Source: Clostridium akagii DSM 12554
GTDB taxonomy: Bacteria; Bacillota; Clostridia; Clostridiales; Clostridiaceae
NCBI RefSeq assembly: GCF_000686725.1
Contig: NZ_JMLK01000019.1
Span: forward strand, 1-64,000
DNA: 64,000 nucleotides
Direction of reading: 5' to 3'
Below, piece by piece: positions 38,654 through 47,370 of the stretch. The notes under the pieces were generated by a model. That model was given only the letters and a program-made list of their open reading frames with translations, was not told the DNA's origin and did not search any database. The translations under genes and the position numbers were made by a program. The first letter of the stretch is position 1. Each line of letters begins with the position of its first letter.

Positions 38654-38700
38654 ATATCTATATTTTACATAGCATCATGTTTTATGTTAAATATAGATAT
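38654..38700. promoter_or_regulatory. 18-bp imperfect dyad upstream of the radical SAM gene
   Basis: The arms 38654-38671 and 38683-38700 are reverse complements with one mismatch around a 12-nt centre. A further TAGCAT(C/T)ATG element recurs on both sides. It could be an operator or a processing hairpin separating the methyltransferase from the radical SAM-exporter genes. The rest of the 38286-38806 gap has no other clear feature. Confidence 0.5.
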
Positions 38701-38806
38701 TTATGTTATAATATAGCATTATGTGATGCACCTTTAAAAAGATATTATATTTTTGATTAATACAATTAAAATTTACTAATTGAAAGCTTATTTCCATATC
38801 AAGTCT

Positions 38807-40246
38807 TCAATTAGTGATGTATTTAATTTTTTGTTTTTTTAACAAAAGCACATAAAAGAACTTCATATAAAAAGAAATATTAGTATATTTAATATTGAAA
38901 ATTTTTCCATTTGTATAGTTTTTAATATAATGTTGTGAGTACATCTGCTTATGAATTTTATTATAATAATTTAATAGATAAAATGATTGTTGAGAAAGTA
39001 TTTTACAATCATCAATATCCAAAAAAGACATTAATGGTAATAACTTTACCTCAAAGCCAAAACATTCTGATATGGATTTTAGTAGAATAAAATCTATAGA
39101 TATTTCTTTATGATCAAACATCATATTTGAAATTTGAGGCTTTCCATCTAATTCACTGTATTCGCTAATAAATGCTTGTCCATCTTCTTTTAGTGCATTA
39201 TATATTTTCTTCAAAAAGCTTATAGCACCAGTATTTACGTAATCTTCATCCGAATAATTATTGAATAATTCTTTAGATAATTGTTTATATTCGTCTGTAT
39301 TTTTAAATATTTTATATTTCATTGATGTAAAATCACCAATCACTTCATTACTTATTATTAAATCAAATTTATTATTAATATTAATTTTTTCTGCATTAAT
39401 GCAGTAATATGATATATTGTGTAATGAGGTAGCAACTTTATTTATTTTTTCTCTTTGATAATCAAGTAAGCTGCCTGATAAATCATATATAGTGTAATTA
39501 AGTTTTTGTCTATTATAATATTTTAAAATTGATACTGCAACGTCCCCAAGCCCAGCGCCTACTTCTAATATATCATTTGGTTTACCTCTTTTTTTCCCCA
39601 AATTATATATAAGCTTTTCTCCATAAGATTTGTTGTTTAAAATATCATTTTTTCGTCTAAACATATACGATATTGTTGTTTCAGTGCTTTCAAATTGATT
39701 ATGTACCTGCTCTGCTTGTAGCTCTTTATAATAATCTATATTCTCAACTATATTGTTTTGATTATGTATAAAAGGTTTAGGATTATTGTAAATGAATATA
39801 CTGCCTAATGTTTTAAATTCAAATTTTTTATTCAATAATTTTATTACTTGAGTATTAATATCCAACAAAAAATTTATAAAAGGTACAATTTCATTATAAT
39901 CAATTGAACTATCATTTATAATATCCTTTATTTTTGTCATACCATCTGACTTATTTAGAAAAACAAATTCTGATAAATTAATATCATAACTATTAATTTT
40001 CATATCTAAATCATAATATATTAACTTCTTATCACTCCAAATGCAATATTGTGAAACGATAGGGTACATCTCTAGCATATCGATGCTATAAAAATCATTT
40101 TCTTTTAAAATTTCTTTTAAATCATCCTCTATTAAATTGTTACATATCTCTTCCTTGGTAACTCGATCGCAGTGAAAAAATATTCCTGTAAGCTTATTGA
40201 AAATATAATCTATACCATTAAGGTTGACAATTTTTAAATTAAGCAT
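38807..40246 (-). CDS. SAM-dependent methyltransferase of the RiPP cluster
   Basis: This is a 479-aa protein. Residues 1-200 form a domain of unknown type, possibly peptide-binding. A class I methyltransferase core has motif I ILEVGAGLGDVAVSIL near 229, an acidic motif II TIYDLSG, and IISNEVIGDF near 300. The last is reminiscent of the (S/A)NE-hydrophobic-D motif of the MidA/NDUFAF7 family that methylates arginine. The C-terminus is Tyr/Lys-rich. AAGGGGATG precedes the ATG. It is the first gene after the precursor, beyond an internal hairpin. Known RiPP methyltransferases act on side chains, the N-terminus or the C-terminus; which applies here is open. Confidence 0.75.
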   Translation of the reverse strand: MLNLKIVNLNGIDYIFNKLTGIFFHCDRVTKEEICNNLIEDDLKEILKENDFYSIDMLEMYPIVSQYCIWSDKKLIYYDLDMKINSYDINLSEFVFLNKSDGMTKIKDIINDSSIDYNEIVPFINFLLDINTQVIKLLNKKFEFKTLGSIFIYNNPKPFIHNQNNIVENIDYYKELQAEQVHNQFESTETTISYMFRRKNDILNNKSYGEKLIYNLGKKRGKPNDILEVGAGLGDVAVSILKYYNRQKLNYTIYDLSGSLLDYQREKINKVATSLHNISYYCINAEKININNKFDLIISNEVIGDFTSMKYKIFKNTDEYKQLSKELFNNYSDEDYVNTGAISFLKKIYNALKEDGQAFISEYSELDGKPQISNMMFDHKEISIDFILLKSISECFGFEVKLLPLMSFLDIDDCKILSQQSFYLLNYYNKIHKQMYSQHYIKNYTNGKIFNIKYTNISFYMKFFYVLLLKKQKIKYITN

Positions 40247-40422
40247 CTATACATCCCCTTCATTCAATTAGTCAAAATTTTATAGTTTACAAATATTTTT
40301 TTATATTATGTAATGAACAATTACTTTTATAGAATAGAATGTTTTTTGCTCACATATAATCCCCTCAATTGTAACTTAATACATGCAAAATATATTTTCA
40401 AACAAACAAATTAAAGCGCAAA

Positions 40423-40467
40423 TAGGTAAACACAGCCTCAGCATTATATATTTCCTGTGTTTACCTA
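40423..40467 (-). terminator. Hairpin between the precursor gene and the methyltransferase
   Basis: The perfect 13-bp arms TAGGTAAACACAG (40423-40435) and CTGTGTTTACCTA (40455-40467) enclose 19 nt, 17 bp after the precursor stop. No strong T-run follows on the minus strand, so it may be a partial terminator or stabiliser. Such a hairpin would keep precursor mRNA in excess over enzyme mRNA. Confidence 0.7.
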
Positions 40468-40483
40468 GAATTGAATACTGATG

Positions 40484-40609
40484 TTAATTTATTATTTTTC
40501 CGTTTGGATATCTAGGCATTAATGCTTCTCTTACTGAATCTACTGGTATGACACTTGCCATAACGAATATTCTACTCTTTGAGGCCACTTCTTTTGATTT
40601 TTCTAACAT
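40484..40609 (-). CDS. Putative RiPP precursor peptide, 41 aa
   Basis: An ATG 8 nt after GAAGGAGAAG opens a 41-codon frame. The first 15 residues are a charged amphipathic helix (LEKSKEVASKSR), a likely leader. They are followed by a hydrophobic stretch IFVMASVIPVDSVREAL and a C-terminal tail MPRYPNGKIIN, a likely core with Arg, Tyr, two Pro and Asn-Gly. There is no Cys, and no Thr or Ser in the tail. Hence lanthionine, sactionine and azole chemistry are excluded there; Tyr, Arg, Lys or Asn are the possible targets. A consensus promoter lies 45 bp upstream. It is too short for standard gene finders. Confidence 0.72.
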   Translation of the reverse strand: MLEKSKEVASKSRIFVMASVIPVDSVREALMPRYPNGKIIN

Positions 40610-40653
40610 TTTTTTCACTTCTCCTTCTTTATATTATTTTTTATTACAGATAT

Positions 40654-40708
40654 ATGATATAACTATCAATTACATTTTTCAAGACTTTTAATGTATTTTT
40701 TTTACATT
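40654..40708 (-). promoter_or_regulatory. Promoter of the precursor gene with upstream dyad
   Basis: On the minus strand TTGAAA (40677-40682), 17 bp, and TATCAT (40654-40659) form a sigma-A-type promoter 45 bp before the precursor start codon. Just upstream, AATGTA-N7-TACATT (40690-40708) is a perfect dyad. It could bind a regulator acting on this gene and on the divergent tldD. Confidence 0.65.
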
Positions 40709-40873
40709 ATATATACATATTGTGATTATTTTATAATATTTAACTATTTATATAACTTAGTAAAGTAATACTTGTATAGTATCGTTACAATAAAACCCTT
40801 ATATTGAAAATTTAGAAGGATTTTTGAATTATATACAGAATATTAATCTTAGAATTAGAAAGGGGATGCTAGT

Positions 40874-42253
40874 ATGATTTCAAAATATATACTTCAGGAA
40901 GTATTATCAAAAGCATTACTTAATGGTGGTGATTTTGCTGAAATATTCGTAGAAGATACCATTAGCAATACTATAAACATGCTTAATGACAAAATTGAAA
41001 ATGCCATATCAGGTAGAGATTTTGGTATAGGGATAAGAATATTTAAAGGGTTGAGATGCGTATATGCCTATACTAACGATAAAAGCAGAGAAGGCCTCTT
41101 AGAAGTTGCTTATAAAATATCAAACGCTTTAGGGGAAATCAATGAAAAAAAAGAAATTAATCTTACTGGAAGAATAAATTCAAATATTCATCCAATAATA
41201 CATGTACCTTCTTCAATAGAAAATGCTGAAAAAGTAAATATAATGAAGCAGGCTTATACAGCTGCCAAGGAATACAGCAGTGAGATTATTCAGGTAGCTG
41301 TCTATTATACAGATGTTGATCAAAAGGTAATCATTGCAAACAGTCAAGGACTTTTAACAGAGGACAGAAGAATAAGAACAAGACTTGGCATAAATTCTAT
41401 TGCAAGCAGTGGAAAGGAAAATCAGACAGGCTTTGAGGGACCGGGAAGAAGAATGGGTTTTGAAATGTTTGAATTTATAGATCCCGTTTTATATGCCAGG
41501 AAAGCAAGCCAAACTGCAGTAACTATGCTACATGCTGATTATTGTCCAGCTGGGAAAATGGCCGTTGCAATTGACAATGGTTTTGGTGGTGTATTATTCC
41601 ATGAAGCTTGTGGACATTCCTTAGAAGCAACTTCTGTAGCTAAAGGAAATTCTGTTTTTACAGGAAAACTAGGGCAAAAGATAGCTTCAGAAAAAGTAAC
41701 AGCAATAGATGATGGAACAATGCCAAATCTTTGGGGGTCTCTTAACATTGATGATGAAGGAACACCAACAAGGAGAAATATTCTTATTGAAAAGGGTATA
41801 TTAAAAGGATATATGATAGACAAGCTTAATGGAAGAAGAATGAACATGGCTCCAACAGGAAGTAGTAGAAGAGAGTCTTATAAGTTTGCACCTACCTCAA
41901 GAATGACTAATACTTTTATTGCAACAGGTGAGGATTCAAATAATGATATTATTGCTTCTATAAACAAAGGCCTCTATGCTAAAAAGATGGGTGGAGGTTC
42001 TGTAAATCCTGTTACTGGAGAATTTAACTTTGCAGTAGCTGAAGGCTATATTGTAAAAGATGGCAAAATTGATAAACCAGTTAGAGGCTCTACACTAACA
42101 GGTAAAGGTGACGAGGTTCTTATGAACATAGATATGGTGGGAAAAGATATGCAACAAGGTCAGGGAATGTGCGGTTCCATTAGTGGAAACATTCCTACTA
42201 ATGTTGGGCAACCAATGATAAGGATTTCGGAAATAATTGTTGGTGGAAGGTAA
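40874..42253 (+). CDS. tldD: TldD metalloprotease subunit
   Basis: This 459-aa protein carries the TldD zinc site HEACGHSLEA (HExxxH) near residue 243 and the downstream Cys/Gly-rich end (GQGMCGSISGNIPTNVGQP). TldD and TldE form a barrel-shaped heterodimer that cuts unfolded peptides. In Escherichia coli they trim the microcin B17 leader and degrade CcdA. Length and motifs are normal. GAAAGGGGA precedes the ATG. It starts 264 bp from, and divergent to, the precursor peptide gene, and is followed 6 bp later by tldE. The pair is widespread, so adjacency alone does not prove a role in the RiPP pathway. Confidence 0.93.
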   Translation: MISKYILQEVLSKALLNGGDFAEIFVEDTISNTINMLNDKIENAISGRDFGIGIRIFKGLRCVYAYTNDKSREGLLEVAYKISNALGEINEKKEINLTGRINSNIHPIIHVPSSIENAEKVNIMKQAYTAAKEYSSEIIQVAVYYTDVDQKVIIANSQGLLTEDRRIRTRLGINSIASSGKENQTGFEGPGRRMGFEMFEFIDPVLYARKASQTAVTMLHADYCPAGKMAVAIDNGFGGVLFHEACGHSLEATSVAKGNSVFTGKLGQKIASEKVTAIDDGTMPNLWGSLNIDDEGTPTRRNILIEKGILKGYMIDKLNGRRMNMAPTGSSRRESYKFAPTSRMTNTFIATGEDSNNDIIASINKGLYAKKMGGGSVNPVTGEFNFAVAEGYIVKDGKIDKPVRGSTLTGKGDEVLMNIDMVGKDMQQGQGMCGSISGNIPTNVGQPMIRISEIIVGGR

Positions 42254-42259
42254 GAAAAG

Positions 42260-43624
42260 ATGGAATTTAATATGACACTATATGAATTTAAGAAAGTTGT
42301 ATTTGAAGAGGCTGAGCTTAATGGCTTCAGCGAATATGAAATATATTATTCAAGTGAAAATTCTCTTGTTATAGATGTATTTGAATGTGAAATAGAAAAG
42401 TATATTGTAAGTGCCACTTATGGTCTCAGCTTTAGAGGGCTGTACAACGGAAAAATGGGCTATGCGTATACTGAGATACTAGACGAAACAAATGTTCACT
42501 TCCTTATAAATTCAGCAAAAGAAAATGCCCTGGTTATTGAAAAAAAAGATAAAGAATTTATATATGGTGGAGATGATAAGTATATCAAGTTTGAAGGTTT
42601 TGACGAAAAGCTCTCTAAAGCTGACCTAAGTGAAAAAATAAAGTTGGCTTTTGATTTGGAAATTGAAGCTAAGAAACAAGATGGCAGCGTTATAAGAGTT
42701 GAAAGTGAAATAGAAGAAGGAGAAAATTGTATCCAAATAATAAATTCAAAGGGGCTTAATTTATCCTTTAAATCAAATATTATATTTGGTTTTGTTGAGG
42801 CAGTTGTTAAAGATGGTAAAGGAATGAATACAGATTATGCAATTAAATCGTCTAAAAGTCTTGATGGAATAGATGCGAAGAGTATCGCCAAAAAGGCTGT
42901 TAATGGTGCTTTATCATACAAGGGAGCTAAAACAGTAAGATCAGGCAAGTACAGAATCGCTCTAAAAAATGATACAGCGGCAAACCTTCTTCAAACTTTT
43001 TCAGGGATATTTAGTGCTGATAATGCTCAAAATGGAATGTCTCTATTAAAGGGCAAATTGGGGAAATACATCGGGAGTAAGTCAGTAACAATTATGGATG
43101 ACCCCCTTCTTAAAGGAGGAATAAATTCAAGACCTTTTGATGCTGAGGGTGTTGCAACCTACACTAAAGAAGTCGTAAAAGACGGAGAGCTTAAAACCTT
43201 CCTTCATAATTTGAGGACTTCATCAAAAGAAGGAGTAAAAAACACAGGAAATGCTTCAAAATCAACTTATTCTTCACCTGTTGAAATTGCTCCATCAAAC
43301 TTTTACTTTAAACCAGGAAAGAAAAATTATGAAGAAATACTTAATGTTTTAGGTAATGGCATACTTATTACAGAACTTGAAGGTCTTCATTCAGGTGCAA
43401 ACCCTATGTCAGGAGATTTTTCATTGGCAGCTAAAGGATTATTAATAAAGGATGGCAGTGTGGAGAGACCTGTAAAACAAATTACGGTTTCAGGAAACTT
43501 TTATGAACTTCTAAAAAATATTGAAGAGCTATGCTCAGATATAGAATTCGGTTTTCCTTTAGGAAGAGGATGTTTTGGAAGTCCAACAATAATAGTTAAG
43601 GAGCTTTCTATAGCCGGGGAGTAA
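42260..43624 (+). CDS. tldE: TldE/PmbA protease subunit
   Basis: This is a 454-aa partner of TldD. The N-terminal half (YEIYYSSENSLVIDVFECEIEKY) and the C-terminal half (RPFDAEGVATYTKEVVKDGELKTFLHNLRTS, LHSGANPMSGDFSLAAKG) match PmbA/TldE. It lacks the HExxxH zinc motif, as expected; the metal is held by TldD. It begins 6 bp after tldD, surely in one operon. Its role is to complete the protease cavity that admits only extended peptides. Confidence 0.92.
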   Translation: MEFNMTLYEFKKVVFEEAELNGFSEYEIYYSSENSLVIDVFECEIEKYIVSATYGLSFRGLYNGKMGYAYTEILDETNVHFLINSAKENALVIEKKDKEFIYGGDDKYIKFEGFDEKLSKADLSEKIKLAFDLEIEAKKQDGSVIRVESEIEEGENCIQIINSKGLNLSFKSNIIFGFVEAVVKDGKGMNTDYAIKSSKSLDGIDAKSIAKKAVNGALSYKGAKTVRSGKYRIALKNDTAANLLQTFSGIFSADNAQNGMSLLKGKLGKYIGSKSVTIMDDPLLKGGINSRPFDAEGVATYTKEVVKDGELKTFLHNLRTSSKEGVKNTGNASKSTYSSPVEIAPSNFYFKPGKKNYEEILNVLGNGILITELEGLHSGANPMSGDFSLAAKGLLIKDGSVERPVKQITVSGNFYELLKNIEELCSDIEFGFPLGRGCFGSPTIIVKELSIAGE

Positions 43625-43780
43625 AGTAAATAAGGAACAAAAAAATATATATTCATGACAGCACATTTTATATGCAACTACCAATGAAATAAGAATTGGA
43701 CGCATTTTGAAACAAAATATGTCTTGTTTTTAGGTAAGTAGACGGCAACTTTGAATTGTTAATATTTTTTTGTACAATTT

Positions 43781-44148
43781 CTATTCGGTCATCTTCTCTA
43801 ATCTATATTCTACTGGGGTAATATGTTTAAGGGCTATGGTTTCAAATGCTGGGCTTTTATTCCAAACTCTTTCATGTATTTTCCAACTGCACGTTCTGAT
43901 ATTTTTTGTACCATCTTTCTGTATTTCCTTTATGATTTTATGAGCACCATAATTTTGATATGATTGATCATCAATTCACCTAATTCTTCTCATTTGTTGA
44001 TTTGATGGCAGACGATGTAGCCATAAATTGTAGCCTGAACGTGAAACACCTAAGATACCAAGGATTCCGCTGACAGAAACATGGCGTTTACCCTTGAAAT
44101 CTTCATATCCTGCCATATTTCTTTGCCTTTTATATTTTTATTATCCAT
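43781..44148 (-). pseudogene. IS3-family (IS150-like) transposase remnant
   Basis: The minus strand shows pieces of an IS3-type OrfB in several frames. SVSGILG, then LGVSRSGYN-like text, is followed by SERAVGKYMKEFGIKAQHLKP in one frame. The end IALKHITPVEYRLEKMTE follows in another, at 43781. The central DDE catalytic domain is deleted and several frameshifts are present. No clear terminal inverted repeats were found. The gap 43625-44332 holds nothing else but the terminator at 44285. Confidence 0.75.
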
Positions 44149-44284
44149 TTTAAAATCTCCTTTACAAATATATTTTTAAATATATTGTTTCCATGACATA
44201 ATTCTAATTGATTCTGATCTATAAAAATGTGATTTAAATCAAACCCTAAAAATAGATCTATAGGTTCTAATCAATGAGAAAAAA

Positions 44285-44325
44285 AAATCAACCTAAAAGC
44301 TTATCTAATAGCTTTAGGTTGATTT
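44285..44325 (-). terminator. Terminator of the Crp/Fnr gene
   Basis: An AAATCAACCTAAA/TTTAGGTTGATTT stem with an AAGCT/AGCT extension lies 8 bp after the stop codon. On the minus strand the T-run is formed by the A-tract at 44281. Confidence 0.8.
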
Positions 44326-44332
44326 GAAATCA

Positions 44333-45043
44333 TTATCCTACATATGATCTTAACATATCTATTTGTTTTATAATAAGTACCTTGTTCCCCTTAAGACTAA
44401 TGATACCCAATTCCTCAAATATACTAAGTTTTCTACTTATGGTTTCTCTTGTAACTCCAACATAATTGGCCATTTCTTCTCTATTAATGGGTAAGTTGAT
44501 TTGTAAGCCTTGATTTGATGCCACACCATACTTTTCACCAAATTCTAAAAGCATAAATGCAATTCTTATTTCTGCATCATTAGTAGCAAGATTTTGTGCA
44601 AGATTTTCTGTCTCAGATAGACGCCTTGCAATAACCTGTAATAACTTTAAAGATATCTGCGGGTTACTCATAATGATTTCATCCATATTTTTCTTAGTTA
44701 GTGTACATATTTTTACATCTGATATAGCATAAGCATCAAAATTACATAGTTCATCACTACTAAACAGACTTAATTCTCCGAAGAAATCTCCACTAGTAAG
44801 TATATGAACAATTTGTTCTTTACCTTCTTTGGTTAATTTAGATATTTTCACTTGGCCTTCATTAATAATAAATAACGTATCCGATTTTTCACCTTGGCTA
44901 CACAACATATCACCTTTTTTATAGTTCTTATGTCCTGTCATATCAATAATTTTTATAAGTTCATCATCAGATAGAAATGAAAATATCGGTACCTTCTTAG
45001 CACATAGTTTATGATTACAAGTCCTGCAATTACAATCTTTCAT
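44333..45043 (-). CDS. Crp/Fnr family regulator with N-terminal Cys cluster
   Basis: This is a 236-aa protein. It opens with DCNCRTCNHKLCAKKVPIFSFL, four Cys within 10 residues, positioned like the [4Fe-4S] ligands of FNR-type oxygen sensors. Then come a cyclic-nucleotide-binding-like barrel (GDMLCSQGEKSDTLFIINEGQVKISKL, SGDFFGELSLF) and a C-terminal HTH (NREEMANYVGVTRETISRKLSIFEELGII). The ATG at 45043 has GGTAGGTGAT; the ATG nine codons earlier has no ribosome site. It likely senses redox or oxygen. Direct targets may include the divergent alpha/beta hydrolase gene. Confidence 0.9.
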   Translation of the reverse strand: MKDCNCRTCNHKLCAKKVPIFSFLSDDELIKIIDMTGHKNYKKGDMLCSQGEKSDTLFIINEGQVKISKLTKEGKEQIVHILTSGDFFGELSLFSSDELCNFDAYAISDVKICTLTKKNMDEIIMSNPQISLKLLQVIARRLSETENLAQNLATNDAEIRIAFMLLEFGEKYGVASNQGLQINLPINREEMANYVGVTRETISRKLSIFEELGIISLKGNKVLIIKQIDMLRSYVG

Positions 45044-45282
45044 TTGTTTATCACCTACCGTTATTATCATAACATTTTTAATTTATTTCGGTCAAATATT
45101 AATCAATTTAACTCCATCTCCTGAAATAATACACCTATTTCCTAAGGTATATTATTTTCTGCTGCGACTTTTATTGTTTATTGAAACAATGGATATTTTA
45201 GTATAACATAATATACAACATGCTGTTAGGATTTTAAAATAGAATATTTGTCAATTGGCAAAGAAAAGTGGGGTATGAGGAA

Positions 45283-46257
45283 ATGAAAGTAAAATTTAGT
45301 ATGATTGATAAGGATTTAAGAGCTTATGGAAGAACAATGAAGATTTTAAATAATACTTTTACTGAGCGAAGATTCCGACTAATTAATAAACTTATGAGTA
45401 AAGGTACGGGTAAGATTAAAGATGACACAATGCAGTTCACAGAAGAGTGGATTCCACGTAAGGATGGTTCCAAGATGCGTATTTGTATATTTAAACCGCT
45501 TACGCCCAAGGAAAATGTTTCTGGAATTCTTTGGCTACATGGAGGAGGCTATGCGATTGGAGTACCGGAACAGGCAACAATGATGGCAAAAAAATTTATT
45601 GATGTTAGCAATTGTGTTGTTGTAGCTCCAGATTACCATTTATCCGTTCAATCTCCATATCCGGCAGCGCTAAAAGACAGCTATGAAGCGCTATTATGGA
45701 TGAAAAAGCATGGGAAAGATTTAGGAATTAGGGATAACCAGCTGATGGTTGGTGGGGACAGTGCAGGAGGAGGATTAACTGCTGCTCTTACACTTTATGC
45801 AAGAGATAAGGGGGAAGTAGCTATTGCTTTCCAAATGCCATTATATCCAATGCTGGACGATAGGATGACAAGTGAATCTGCAAAAAACAATAATGCTCCT
45901 GTCTGGAACTGGAAATCTAACCTTAATGGATGGAAACTATATCTTGGAGAGTTATTTGGTACATCAAATGTGCCTTACTATGCAGCCGCTGCCAGAGCAC
46001 AAGATTACAGTAATCTTCCACCAACAGCCACATTTGTTGGCTCAATAGAACCGTTCATGGATGAAACCATTAAATATGTAGAAAACTTAAAAAAAGCGGG
46101 AGTGACCGTTGATTTTGAAATATATAAAGGATGTTATCATGGTTTTGATCAGGTATGCCCCAAAGCGGAAGTGAGTAAAAAGGCAACTCAGTTTATTGTA
46201 AATGCATTTAAGTATGCGGTAGACCATTATTTTGCGGAACAAAATAATGATCATTAG
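45283..46257 (+). CDS. Alpha/beta hydrolase (hormone-sensitive lipase type)
   Basis: A protein of about 324 aa. It has the oxyanion motif LWLHGGGYAIG, the nucleophile elbow GGDSAGGGL, an Asp in EPFMDE, and His in GCYHGFD. This is the HSL/GDXG esterase family acting on short acyl esters. The start was placed at the ATG 9 nt after GTGGGG; an upstream GTG at 45268 is possible but lacks a site. It is divergent from the Crp/Fnr regulator and monocistronic. Its substrate is unknown. Confidence 0.88.
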   Translation: MKVKFSMIDKDLRAYGRTMKILNNTFTERRFRLINKLMSKGTGKIKDDTMQFTEEWIPRKDGSKMRICIFKPLTPKENVSGILWLHGGGYAIGVPEQATMMAKKFIDVSNCVVVAPDYHLSVQSPYPAALKDSYEALLWMKKHGKDLGIRDNQLMVGGDSAGGGLTAALTLYARDKGEVAIAFQMPLYPMLDDRMTSESAKNNNAPVWNWKSNLNGWKLYLGELFGTSNVPYYAAAARAQDYSNLPPTATFVGSIEPFMDETIKYVENLKKAGVTVDFEIYKGCYHGFDQVCPKAEVSKKATQFIVNAFKYAVDHYFAEQNNDH

Positions 46258-46364
46258 CAGATATTGTTGCCAGGATGTAATGGGCTTTAGACCGCATAAC
46301 ATGTCCTCAGTCCATTATTCTCTCTAGATAGTGAATTTCTCTGTTGTCTCTGTAAGTCTTTCAC

Positions 46365-47177
46365 TCAAGGTCCAATAAATCTCACTAACTCTTCATTAAA
46401 TTTATCTTTCTGGTCATAAAATGCTGCATGACCACTGTAATTAAAAGGTATAAGCTTCGAATTTTTAATATCTTTGTTTTGTATTTCACCTAGCTCAAAT
46501 GGAACAACCTTATCATGAATCCCATGAATAATTAAAGTTGGAACATTTATTTTGCCTAAGTCAGAGAACAGTACTTCATTTATCCAAGTGTTTGCAATAG
46601 CCGCTGTGGCCCATCCGGCTGCTTGTAATCCCAGTTGAAAGAACCAATCTGAGAAAGCCTTAGTTATATGCTGATAGAAAAAAATATCACCAAAACCCTG
46701 AAGCATTTTAGGACGATCAGTATATGTCCCTTGGATAAGTTGTAAAACAGTTTCTTTATCTAAACCATAAGGAAAATTAGGTCGCTTAATAAGACTTGGT
46801 GCCACTGCAGCAAAAAGGGCTAGCTTTGATACGCCATAACCATTATATCTAGCCATATATCTAATTGCAATTGCGCCTCCATTTGAATGTCCCGCCAGTG
46901 TAATCTCGTGTAATTTTAATGTATCAATAACACATTTAACATCATCTGCCAGTCTATCAAAATTGTAGCCATTCCAAGGCTTATCTGAATTACCGAATCC
47001 TCTTGTGTCTATCCCAATGCACCTATATCCCATTTTGGGAAGCTGGTCAAATTGATATTCAAATAATCTATAGTTTCCTGGCCAACCGTGTATAAATAAA
47101 ATTGTCTTATTACCTTCAGGATTAAGATCCTCAACATAAATTTTTACATTAGGTTCCACTTTTACATAGTATCCCAT
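46365..47177 (-). CDS. Alpha/beta hydrolase (haloperoxidase/esterase type)
   Basis: This is a 270-aa canonical alpha/beta hydrolase. It has HGWPGNYRLFEYQ (oxyanion), nucleophile elbow LAGHSNGGAIA (Ser near residue 95), Asp in HGIHDKVVPFE, and catalytic His in YSGHAAFYDQ. It resembles non-heme chloroperoxidase-like esterases. The ATG has a GGAGATTATAA site. It is convergent with the other hydrolase gene and has no obvious partner. Confidence 0.9.
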   Translation of the reverse strand: MGYYVKVEPNVKIYVEDLNPEGNKTILFIHGWPGNYRLFEYQFDQLPKMGYRCIGIDTRGFGNSDKPWNGYNFDRLADDVKCVIDTLKLHEITLAGHSNGGAIAIRYMARYNGYGVSKLALFAAVAPSLIKRPNFPYGLDKETVLQLIQGTYTDRPKMLQGFGDIFFYQHITKAFSDWFFQLGLQAAGWATAAIANTWINEVLFSDLGKINVPTLIIHGIHDKVVPFELGEIQNKDIKNSKLIPFNYSGHAAFYDQKDKFNEELVRFIGP

Positions 47178-47370
47178 TTATAATCTCCAATAAAAAATAA
47201 TTATAGTAATAGCTTATTCACTAAGGCATAAATTTATGAATTACTGGATTTGATTTTAAATAGACAGCTATTCAATTTTCAATGAATTATTATTTTTTTA
47301 TGAATTTTTTTAAAATTTATGGTAACAATAATATTAGTTCTTAATTATGAAGAACAGGAGGTAATCAAAT

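Noticed and set aside
40484-40609. Assignment of the precursor to the Cys-rich Clo7bot, ranthipeptide or sactipeptide families
   Set aside because: The peptide has no cysteine, so thioether chemistry is impossible.
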